Position numbers and translations under genes: made by a program. Of a stretch of 42,514 bases of DNA, positions 1-5,824 are shown one piece after another. The notes under the pieces are model-generated. The model did no database searches and had not been told where the DNA came from. It saw nothing but the letters and a program-made list of their open reading frames with translations. The first letter of the stretch is position 1. Each line of letters opens with the position of its first letter. The stretch covers positions 1-42,514 of IMG/VR virus record IMGVR_UViG_3300042898_000735; one strand, given 5' to 3'. The DNA comes from a virus.

Positions 1-2
1 AG

Positions 3-239
3 TGGGGATTAGTAGTAGTAACAGGAATTATTGGATATTTTCTTAGAATGATCCATACAGATGTGAGAAGTAACACAGAGAGTATAGGTAAACTCAAAGG
101 TAAAATTGAACTTGTAGAACAAGAATCAAGATTAAAGTATCAAGCAATCCAAGAACAAACACAATTAGAAATTAAAAACTTAGCTAGAAGTGTAGCTGAA
201 TTATCAGATGCAGTGAAACAATTAATATTACAAAGATAA
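3..239 (+). CDS. Membrane-anchored coiled-coil protein, 5' end missing
   Basis: The reading frame is open to the left edge of the window, so the gene begins upstream; the internal ATG at 48 is probably not the start. The visible N-terminus (WGLVVVTGIIGYFL) is a hydrophobic segment. About 60 charged residues follow, with a heptad-like pattern (IELVEQES, IQEQTQLEIKNLARSVAEL) and a C-terminus at QLILQR. One membrane helix plus a cytoplasmic or periplasmic coiled coil is the architecture of XhlA-like or holin-associated phage proteins. The next gene starts inside its stop codon, which places it in the lysis cluster. A holin-accessory role is inferred from context only. Confidence 0.6.
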   Translation, partial: WGLVVVTGIIGYFLRMIHTDVRSNTESIGKLKGKIELVEQESRLKYQAIQEQTQLEIKNLARSVAELSDAVKQLILQR

Positions 240-439
240 TGGACACAACAGCAGTATCAACAGGAGCACCAGACTTTGGTGTATTTGGACAACTAGCAGA
301 CTATGGTCCTCTAGGTCTAGCAGTATTAGCACTTGGTTATGTTGCATGGTTATTTATCAAGAGATATCTTGATGAGACTAAGCAACTAAAAGAAGAACTA
401 AAAGAAAAAAAAGTAACAAGAAGAAAAACTAGGAAATAA
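239..439 (+). CDS. Small membrane protein, paralog of the next gene
   Basis: This 66-residue protein has one strong transmembrane segment (GPLGLAVLALGYVAWLFI, about residues 24-41) followed by a very basic tail rich in Lys and Arg. The ATG overlaps the preceding TAA, which suggests translational coupling. It aligns with the next gene over about 35 residues (FGxFxxLxxYGxLGxAVLxLGY), so the two look like a tandem duplication with different tails: basic here, acidic coiled coil in the partner. Position in the lysis module suggests a holin, antiholin or other envelope-active peptide. No specific family was recognised. Confidence 0.7.
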   Translation: MDTTAVSTGAPDFGVFGQLADYGPLGLAVLALGYVAWLFIKRYLDETKQLKEELKEKKVTRRKTRK

Positions 440-690
440 TGTCATTCGGTCCTTTTGAAGTATTAACTCAATATGGTGTATTAGGCTTTGCAGTGCTAGG
501 TCTAGGATACCTTTGTTGGATATTTTTAAACAAACTCATGAAGAGTGAAGAAGAATATAAAGCAAGAGTAGAAGAACTTGAAGGTGAGTACAGAGATGAT
601 CTAGAACAAAAACTAGATGAGAGTACTGAAAGTTCTAAGAGCTTAAAAGAAACTGTGTTAATGTTATTTGGTAAGAGCAAGTATCAATGA
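439..690 (+). CDS. Small membrane protein with acidic coiled-coil tail
   Basis: This 83-residue protein has an N-terminal FGPFEVLTQYGVLGFAVLGL segment that spans the membrane once and matches the upstream paralog. From about residue 34 the tail is charged and mostly acidic (EEEYKARVEELEGEYRDDLE), with a coiled-coil pattern. The start codon overlaps the previous stop (TAATG), and the next gene starts inside this one's end (ATGA). One membrane helix with a helical tail fits a holin or antiholin-like pair with the preceding gene. That role is inferred. Confidence 0.7.
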   Translation: MSFGPFEVLTQYGVLGFAVLGLGYLCWIFLNKLMKSEEEYKARVEELEGEYRDDLEQKLDESTESSKSLKETVLMLFGKSKYQ

Positions 691-1067
691 AAAAGAAACT
701 ACTTATTGTAGGGATATCATTTATAACTCTGATTTGTTTACAGATCTTTTCCAGCGGGAATGAACATGTAGTAGTAGTTGATGATAATATCCAACTTACA
801 GGAGAGAACAAACAACTTACTAGTGCAAATAAAAAACTAACAAATAGTGTTAATCAATTAACAGCTGAGAATCAAGAGTTAACAGAAGATAAAGCTAACC
901 TTGAGAACATGGTATCAGCAGTTATAGGTGACTTAGATAGTACAAAGTCTGTTGTAAAAGATATTAAAAAGGAACTAGCACATGAAAAAGATATTGTTAC
1001 TAAGCAGTCTACTGGTGACCAGTTTGATTTTCAGCCAATCAAACTACCCACTGAAGACGGTAATTAA
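687..1067 (+). CDS. Signal-anchored heptad-repeat protein, i-spanin-like
   Basis: The 126-residue product has a basic N-terminus and a single hydrophobic helix (MKKKLLIVGISFITLICLQI). From about residue 36 it carries a very regular seven-residue repeat of the form (Q/K/E)LTxxNx, giving leucine every seventh position. This predicts a long periplasmic coiled coil anchored in the inner membrane, the architecture of i-spanins (Rz). The downstream gene begins inside this one in another frame, as spanin pairs often do, and a holin-like gene and endolysin follow. The spanin role is inferred from topology and context; no sequence family was recognised. Confidence 0.6.
   Translation: MKKKLLIVGISFITLICLQIFSSGNEHVVVVDDNIQLTGENKQLTSANKKLTNSVNQLTAENQELTEDKANLENMVSAVIGDLDSTKSVVKDIKKELAHEKDIVTKQSTGDQFDFQPIKLPTEDGN
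792..917 (+). repeat. 21-bp imperfect tandem repeat encoding heptads
   Basis: About six consecutive 21-nucleotide units encode (Q/K/E)LTxxNx heptads. The amino-acid period is well kept while the DNA has diverged, which suggests expansion followed by selection for a coiled coil. Confidence 0.65.
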
Positions 1068-1530
1068 AGGAGACTCTGTTGTTATCTTAACAGTAAAGCA
1101 GGCTGATGATATCAATAACATATTTGAAAGCCAGAAAGCTAAGATAGCAGCATTTAAAAAAGACATTATTACAAGAGATAGCATCATTGCAATTAGAGAT
1201 ACTATTATATTACAAAAAGAAAAAGTAATAGTTAAACATGAGTTTGACTATGAGATAGCAAAAAGGCTGGATGTATTAGAGGCATGGATGTTAAATGCTA
1301 GTATTAACGGTACATGGATATATTACTCTTGGGAAGATGGTGTAATATATTCTGTAGACTTAAGTCAGTATCTAGTAAAGAAAGATGACATGACAGGAGA
1401 TATCTTCTTCTATAAATGTGATGCTATACTAGATCCAAAGAAAGAGCAAGAGGAACCACATAAAGGGTGGGAAAAAGATATTATTAAACCCAAGAGACCT
1501 AAGGTAACTGAAGTCCCTATTAAATTATAA
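982..1530 (+). CDS. Exported coiled-coil protein overlapping the i-spanin-like gene
   Basis: This 182-residue protein begins with a typical flavobacterial signal peptide (MKKILLLSSLLVTSLIFSQS). There is no cysteine near the cleavage region, so it does not look like a lipoprotein. Residues of about 45-90 are charged and helical (FESQKAKIAAFKKDIITRDS and on), and the C-terminal half looks globular (NGTWIYYSWEDGVIYSVDL) and ends in a Lys/Pro-rich tail. The start lies 86 nucleotides inside the preceding gene in another frame. By position it resembles the outer partner of a spanin pair, but the missing lipobox argues against a classical o-spanin. Confidence 0.6.
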   Translation: MKKILLLSSLLVTSLIFSQSNYPLKTVIKGDSVVILTVKQADDINNIFESQKAKIAAFKKDIITRDSIIAIRDTIILQKEKVIVKHEFDYEIAKRLDVLEAWMLNASINGTWIYYSWEDGVIYSVDLSQYLVKKDDMTGDIFFYKCDAILDPKKEQEEPHKGWEKDIIKPKRPKVTEVPIKL

Positions 1531-1532
1531 GT

Positions 1533-1808
1533 ATGAAAAAGTTATTAAGAGAATTAATTAGTGATGACAATAGTATTAATGAACAAGCATTTGTAGGAGT
1601 TGTTTCCTTCTTTGCTATGGTATTTGTATTAACAGTAGATGTTATCACAGGTATATTAGGAAATGAATTAGTTATCAAGGAGTTTATCTTTGATGGTTTT
1701 ATGTTATTAACTTTGGGAGCATTTGGTATTACAACTGCCGGAAGAGTTATGAGTTTAAAACATAAGAATAAGAAACAAGAAGAAGCTTCAGAAGAAGTAG
1801 TAGATTAA
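1533..1808 (+). CDS. Holin-like membrane protein
   Basis: The 91-residue product has two hydrophobic segments, around residues 21-42 (FVGVVSFFAMVFVLTVDVIT) and 52-70 (FIFDGFMLLTLGAFGITTAG), and a charged C-terminal tail (KHKNKKQEEASEEVVD). Two helices with a hydrophilic C-terminus match class II or related holins. It directly precedes the endolysin gene, with 18 nucleotides between them. The holin role comes from topology and position. Confidence 0.6.
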   Translation: MKKLLRELISDDNSINEQAFVGVVSFFAMVFVLTVDVITGILGNELVIKEFIFDGFMLLTLGAFGITTAGRVMSLKHKNKKQEEASEEVVD

Positions 1809-1826
1809 TCATATAAAACAAACACA

Positions 1827-2288
1827 ATGCAATTAAGTAAAAATTTATCACTAGCAGAAGTAATGAGATCAGAAACTGCTAAAAGAAAAGGAGTAAGTAA
1901 CATGCCTACACCTGAACACATTGAGAACTTTAAGTTGTTGGCTGAAAAAGTATTCCAACCAATTAGAGAACACTTTGGAGTTCCAATTCATATCTCATCT
2001 GGTTACCGCTCGTATGCCTTGAATAAGGCTGTAGGAGGGTCAGCTTCTAGTCAACATTGTTCTGGTGAAGCAATTGATATTGACATGGATGGCACATCAA
2101 TAACCAATAAACAAATCTTTGATTTTATTAAAGAGAACTTAAATTTTGATCAAATGATCTGGGAGTTTGGAACAGATGCTAATCCTGATTGGGTACATGT
2201 ATCTTATGAGTCTACAGGGAAACAAAGAAAACAAATCCTTAAAGCTTCTAAGACAGCAAGCGGAACTAAGTATACACCATTTAAGTAA
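1827..2288 (+). CDS. Endolysin, peptidase M15 (D-Ala-D-Ala carboxypeptidase-like)
   Basis: This 153-residue cytoplasmic protein matches the M15_3/VanY-like zinc peptidases that cut peptidoglycan cross-links. The signature SxHxxGxAxD is present as SQHCSGEAID, giving zinc ligands His77 and Asp84. The second conserved region has a WVHVS stretch with His124 and an upstream acidic residue (Glu113). The GYRS motif near residue 59 is also typical. The length is normal for a single-domain phage enzyme with no cell-wall-binding domain. It lacks a signal peptide, so release would depend on the holin-like gene just upstream. Confidence 0.9.
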   Translation: MQLSKNLSLAEVMRSETAKRKGVSNMPTPEHIENFKLLAEKVFQPIREHFGVPIHISSGYRSYALNKAVGGSASSQHCSGEAIDIDMDGTSITNKQIFDFIKENLNFDQMIWEFGTDANPDWVHVSYESTGKQRKQILKASKTASGTKYTPFK

Positions 2289-2291
2289 GTT

Positions 2292-2450
2292 ATGAAATTT
2301 AGAAACAGTTGGAAAGCAGCCACTAAACAGTGGGACAAATTAATGATTAGATTAAGAATCTCTTCATTAGATGTATTTGCTCTTGAGATAGACTTATCAA
2401 GAGACTTTTATTTAATTACAATATTGAACTTAACTCTTAAAAATAGATAA
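2292..2450 (+). CDS. Small hypothetical protein (52 residues)
   Basis: A 52-residue frame starts at MKFRNSWKAATKQWDKLMIR and ends in LNLTLKNR, filling the gap between the endolysin and the next gene with one base to spare. The N-terminal half is basic and amphipathic; the C-terminal half is more hydrophobic (DFYLITILNL). The tight fit between neighbours is the main argument that it is real. No family was recognised. Confidence 0.5.
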   Translation: MKFRNSWKAATKQWDKLMIRLRISSLDVFALEIDLSRDFYLITILNLTLKNR

Positions 2451-2451
2451 G

Positions 2452-2745
2452 ATGATAGATGACAAGAACCAGATCATTAGATCTATGAGAAGTTATGAGA
2501 CTGGTGGAAGTACTGATGACTCATGTATGGAAACAGTAATGGTTGATGGTAAACGGAAACGCAGAAGAAAAAAAGGTGGCTGTCATAGTTCTCAGAAGTT
2601 TGGTCAGCGTAGTATTCCAGAAGGAGTTAAAAAAGCAGTAGGAGCTGTAGCAACTGGTGTTGCTGGAGCATTAGTATATAAAAACAGAGATGCTATTAAG
2701 GAAAAGATGGGAATGAAAAAAGGAGGTTCTGTTAAAAGAAAGTAA
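2452..2745 (+). CDS. Basic xxGG-motif protein
   Basis: The 97-residue protein is strongly basic, with an RKRRRKK cluster near residue 38. It has three copies of the recurring motif: YETGGS, KKGGCH and, close to the C-terminus, MKKGGS. A short hydrophobic segment (AVGAVATGVAGALVYK) lies around residues 63-78. The motif links it to the basic protein cluster at 14.9-18.1 kb and to the giant proteins at the right end, although it sits with the lysis genes. A virion component, possibly DNA-binding or ejected, is the inferred role. A rho-independent terminator follows. Confidence 0.65.
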   Translation: MIDDKNQIIRSMRSYETGGSTDDSCMETVMVDGKRKRRRKKGGCHSSQKFGQRSIPEGVKKAVGAVATGVAGALVYKNRDAIKEKMGMKKGGSVKRK

Positions 2746-2768
2746 TTTAACATTCTAAAGTTACAGAG

Positions 2769-2804
2769 ATCCAGGTACTTACAGTGTCTGGATTTTTTAT
2801 TTTA
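2769..2804 (+). terminator. Rho-independent terminator after the lysis module
   Basis: ATCCAGGTAC and GTGTCTGGAT pair as a ten-base-pair stem with two G-U pairs around the loop TTACA. TTTTTTATTTT follows immediately. It closes the lysis operon. Confidence 0.85.
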
Positions 2805-2816
2805 AATCTATTACAT

Positions 2817-2838
2817 TTAAACTTTTTATGTATATTTG
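2817..2838 (+). promoter_or_regulatory. Promoter-like element before the packaging module
   Basis: TTAA, ten bases, then TATATTTG lies between the terminator and the start at 2862. TATATTTG fits the Bacteroidota -7 consensus TAnnTTTG. The spacing of the upstream tetramer matches that of the TATATTATAGTATA motifs found elsewhere in the window. No clear -33 TTTG was seen. Confidence 0.5.
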
Positions 2839-2861
2839 TTTTAAACTTAAAATATATAGTA

Positions 2862-3155
2862 ATGGAAAACCAACAAGAAAAAGAGTTTACAGTTGAAGAA
2901 TTAGCTGCTCAAAAAGAGAATATGCTTAAGTTCTATACAGAATCTTTACCATATTTAGATGCACAGTATCAGTATGAGGAATTACTTTTAAAGATTGATG
3001 AAGCAAGATTTAAAAGAAATAACATTCAGATGCAGTATGCTATGATGGCACAAGCTCAACAAGAATCTGAAGCACAAGCAGATCAGGAAGATGATGAAGA
3101 TGAACTTCCCTTACCTGAGTTAGAACAAAAAGCTAGAAAGCTTAAAAGAGGATAA
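2862..3155 (+). CDS. Conserved small acidic phage protein, unknown function
   Basis: The start is set at ATG 2862 (MENQQEKEFTVEEL). A longer frame from 2784 would begin inside the terminator hairpin and encode an unlikely hydrophobic extension. The 97-residue product is helical and charged, with an acidic stretch (EDDEDELPLPELEQ) and a basic C-terminal tail (KARKLKRG). It opens the packaging operon, two bases before the next gene. No function could be assigned. Confidence 0.65.
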   Translation: MENQQEKEFTVEELAAQKENMLKFYTESLPYLDAQYQYEELLLKIDEARFKRNNIQMQYAMMAQAQQESEAQADQEDDEDELPLPELEQKARKLKRG

Positions 3156-3157
3156 TT

Positions 3158-3547
3158 ATGGCTTTAGTAAATCAAGTACAGAAGCGTGTTAAAATGCCTA
3201 AGTGGGATATAGTAAAATTTCAGATACTTACACATTGTTATATTAATCATATAGCAATGAGTGAGTCTGATCTAAACTGTTTGACTTTACTAAGTTTTAA
3301 TGAACCAATTGAATTAACTCATTTTTGTTATGATGCATCTTCAGATGAAGAATCAATTTTTAAATCTCCACAGACTGTAAGAAATTGTATTAATAAAGCT
3401 GAAAAAAATAACATTGTAGTAAAAGATGTAGATAATAAAAAACTTATAAAGTTAAATCCAAGTTTGAAAATTCAAACTGAAGGAACTGTTTTATTAGACT
3501 ATAAATTTTTAGGATATGATACCAAAGAAAGCAACCAAGCTTTATAG
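3158..3547 (+). CDS. Conserved protein upstream of IHF-like gene, winged-helix candidate
   Basis: This is a 129-residue protein. The stretch IFKSPQTVRNCINKAEKNNI (about residues 67-86) followed by a short strand-like segment (KLIKLNPSLKIQTEG) resembles a recognition helix and wing, so a winged-helix fold is possible. An N-terminal region with ILTHCYINHIAMSESDLNCL looks like a pattern conserved in crAss-like phages next to the IHF gene. The following gene overlaps it by 32 nucleotides. A DNA-binding role is inferred, not demonstrated. Confidence 0.55.
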   Translation: MALVNQVQKRVKMPKWDIVKFQILTHCYINHIAMSESDLNCLTLLSFNEPIELTHFCYDASSDEESIFKSPQTVRNCINKAEKNNIVVKDVDNKKLIKLNPSLKIQTEGTVLLDYKFLGYDTKESNQAL

Positions 3548-3905
3548 TCAAGTTTCTGAAGATTTAGATTTAGATGAAAATCTAGTAGAAACATTTTTAG
3601 AATTTTATTATAAAGAGATTAGAACTTTAATGTCAAACTTGGAATATCCAAGATTAAATATTGATGGGCTTGGTCATTTTGTTGTTAAATCTTATAGTGT
3701 AAATAGAGCAATTGCAAGATATTCTAGATCTTTAGAAAATCATGATACATCTACTTTTGGTGCTTATTATAATAAAAAAATGATGGAAACCAGATTAGAT
3801 TTATTAATGAAAGTAGAAAAAAAAATTTTAGAGGAAGAACAAAGAAAATTAACTTTTAAAAAAACTAAATATGAAAGCAGTTCTAAAGACAATCTGGGAG
3901 AATAG
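3516..3905 (+). CDS. IHF/HU-like DNA-bending protein
   Basis: The 129-residue product follows the HU/IHF layout: an N-terminal two-helix part (YSQVSEDLDLDENLVETFLE), then NLEYPRLNIDGLGHFVVKSY, corresponding to the GxxVxLxGFGxF segment, and a basic C-terminal part. It is longer than cellular HU (about 90 residues) because of a Lys/Glu-rich helical tail. IHF-like proteins are known in crAss-like phages, and one encoded beside the terminase could bend DNA during packaging or be packaged with it. The start lies inside the previous gene and the end overlaps the next by 35 nucleotides. Confidence 0.65.
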   Translation: MIPKKATKLYSQVSEDLDLDENLVETFLEFYYKEIRTLMSNLEYPRLNIDGLGHFVVKSYSVNRAIARYSRSLENHDTSTFGAYYNKKMMETRLDLLMKVEKKILEEEQRKLTFKKTKYESSSKDNLGE

Positions 3906-4173
3906 AAAAGGTATCCTAGAAGGTATTAAAAACTCTGTAATTAGAGATGAGTTTGTAGAAGATATTGCAAGGATGAGACATGACATCTGTGATGATTGTG
4001 AACATTTAGATACAAAAGGAAAGAAGTGTGCTGTAAAAGGTACTAAGCCTTGTTGTGCTGAGTGTGGATGCTCATTAGGATTTAAAACCAGATCACTTTC
4101 TTCTGAATGCCCATTAGGTAAATGGCAAGCAATTGCTACAGAAGAAGAAGAAGACAAACTAGATGAGCTATGA
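3871..4173 (+). CDS. Cysteine-rich zinc-ribbon-like protein
   Basis: In this 100-residue protein, eight cysteines (40, 43, 53, 61, 62, 65, 67, 80) lie in a compact central segment that includes CDDC and CCAECGC. This suggests two zinc sites or a knuckle-type fold. The N-terminal 35 residues are helical and the C-terminus is acidic (EEEEDKLDEL). Similar small Cys proteins occur beside nuclease and terminase genes in Bacteroidota phages. It overlaps both neighbours, so expression is likely coupled to the nuclease that follows. The exact role is unknown. Confidence 0.7.
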   Translation: MKAVLKTIWENRKGILEGIKNSVIRDEFVEDIARMRHDICDDCEHLDTKGKKCAVKGTKPCCAECGCSLGFKTRSLSSECPLGKWQAIATEEEEDKLDEL

Positions 4174-5000
4174 GTATAGTATTTAATGCAGCAGAACATA
4201 GTTATAAAAGCATAGATGGTGCTGAAGGAATTAGTTGGACAAGTGTAACTACACTTATCTCTAGTCTAAAGAAACCATTTGATGCTAAAGCTGTAGCTGC
4301 TAGAGTCACAAAGAATAAAAAATCTAAATGGCATGGTATTGAACCAAAGATTATTGAACAGATCTGGAAGAATGAAGCTGACAGAGCAACAACTCTTGGT
4401 ACATATTATCATAATCAAAGAGAAGCTGACTTATGTTCTTTAGCTTCTATTGAGAGAGAAGGTGTTACTGTACCAGTTATTTCTCCATCAGGAGAACATG
4501 AAGGTATTAGATTTGCTCCTTTACAAAAATTAGATCCAGGCGTGTATCCAGAACATATGGTTTATCTTAAGTCTGCAGGTATCTGTGGACAATCAGATTT
4601 AGTAGAAGTAGTCAATGGTAAATTAAATATCATTGACTACAAGACTAATAAGGAGATTAAGACTGAAGCATTTACTAATTGGGAAGGTATTACTGAAAAG
4701 ATGCTTGATCCTATTAATCACTTAGATGATTGTAACTTTAATCACTATGCTTTACAACTTAGTATTTATATGTATATTATACTTAAGCATAATCCTAAGT
4801 TAAAGCCAGGAAGAATCTTTATACACCATATTACATTTGAACAAGAAGGAGAAGATAAATATGGATATCCAATTGCTGCAAAAGACTCTGATGGTAATCC
4901 AATAGTAAAAGATGTATTACCTATGGCAGTACCCTATCTAGTAGATGAGGTAATATCTATACTACATTATATTAAAGATCATCCTGTAAAAAAGAAATAA
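4170..5000 (+). CDS. PD-(D/E)XK nuclease, RecB-like family
   Basis: The 276-residue protein carries the RecB-type nuclease motifs in order: GTYYHN with His81, an acidic PEHMVY (Glu128), GQSDLV (Asp143), IIDYKT (Asp156, Lys158) and the QxxxY motif QLSIY (Gln196, Tyr200). These are the metal-binding and catalytic residues of Cas4/RecB-like exonucleases. In phages, such enzymes act in recombination, host DNA degradation or processing of DNA ends for packaging. Its place just ahead of the terminase block favours DNA processing. The start overlaps the previous stop (ATGA). Confidence 0.85.
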   Translation: MSIVFNAAEHSYKSIDGAEGISWTSVTTLISSLKKPFDAKAVAARVTKNKKSKWHGIEPKIIEQIWKNEADRATTLGTYYHNQREADLCSLASIEREGVTVPVISPSGEHEGIRFAPLQKLDPGVYPEHMVYLKSAGICGQSDLVEVVNGKLNIIDYKTNKEIKTEAFTNWEGITEKMLDPINHLDDCNFNHYALQLSIYMYIILKHNPKLKPGRIFIHHITFEQEGEDKYGYPIAAKDSDGNPIVKDVLPMAVPYLVDEVISILHYIKDHPVKKK

Positions 5001-5001
5001 T

Positions 5002-5310
5002 ATGAAATTTTATGAAGTAAGACATTATAATCCAACTTACCCAGGCCGTGATAAAATATTAGCTTATAAGGGTATTGTATTATTTAGATACAAAGGAAAG
5101 TTGTTATGCTATCTTAAACATTTAAAAAATAAAACTAAAGGTCATGAGGATCCTAAAAACCCAGATGTATATTTACCAGAAGGTTTTATTGTTTGTAAAA
5201 ATGATCATCTATTATACTATCAACATTATTTAGCTTTAGGTTTTATTGATGGTTTAAAAAATATATTAGGCATAGAGTCTAAACCAAAAGTTGAAAATCC
5301 TTTCTTATGA
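5002..5310 (+). CDS. Conserved hypothetical protein
   Basis: This 102-residue protein begins MKFYEVRHYNPTYPGRDKIL. It is rich in Tyr, Leu and Lys, and the middle (GIVLFRYKGKLLCYLKHLKN) looks like paired beta strands. It lies one base after the nuclease stop, and its own end overlaps the next gene's ATG. I do not recognise the family. Co-transcription with packaging genes is all that context offers. Confidence 0.6.
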   Translation: MKFYEVRHYNPTYPGRDKILAYKGIVLFRYKGKLLCYLKHLKNKTKGHEDPKNPDVYLPEGFIVCKNDHLLYYQHYLALGFIDGLKNILGIESKPKVENPFL

Positions 5311-5822
5311 TAGCAAGACTATTTGATGTTCAGAATGGAGTAGTAATACCTACAGAACATTGTTACACACTCAAGGCTTTAAAAGATATAATGGATAACT
5401 ATCCAGAAGATCATTTAAAGATTTACTTGTATCTTTTTTATATGACATGTCCTAATCCGGATATGAACCCATTCTTTAATACTCCAGATATTGATAAGGA
5501 AGATATTATCTTAAGAGAAATAGAAGCAGAGTTTTCTACTGAAGATCAAGATATTTATATAGCACTAGAGTTTTGCAAAAGAATGTATGAAACACCTACA
5601 TCTAGAGCATACAAAGGTATGGCATCTATGTTAGATAGATTAGCTAGATATATGGAGACCACACAGATTACTGCAGGAAGAGATGGTAATATTAACTCAC
5701 TAGTAGCTGCAGCTAAAAACTTTGATCAAATTAGAGCATCATTTAAGGGTGTGTACAAAGATCTTCAAGAAGAACAATCAAGCAAAGTGCGTGGTGGAAT
5801 TGGTATGGCATATGATCAATAA
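5307..5822 (+). CDS. Conserved helical protein, possible small terminase subunit
   Basis: A 171-residue, mostly helical protein directly upstream of the large terminase with two bases between them. The C-terminal half (SRAYKGMASMLDRLARYMET, NINSLVAAAKNFDQIRASFK) is helical and basic, which could bind DNA or form an oligomer. In many tailed phages the gene immediately before the large terminase is the small subunit, and that is the basis for the suggestion. No helix-turn-helix was clearly seen. Confidence 0.5.
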   Translation: MIARLFDVQNGVVIPTEHCYTLKALKDIMDNYPEDHLKIYLYLFYMTCPNPDMNPFFNTPDIDKEDIILREIEAEFSTEDQDIYIALEFCKRMYETPTSRAYKGMASMLDRLARYMETTQITAGRDGNINSLVAAAKNFDQIRASFKGVYKDLQEEQSSKVRGGIGMAYDQ

Positions 5823-5824
5823 CT

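Noticed and set aside
2784-2861. Upstream extension of the gene starting at 2862
   Set aside because: It would begin in the terminator hairpin, run through the promoter-like element and add an unlikely hydrophobic leader.
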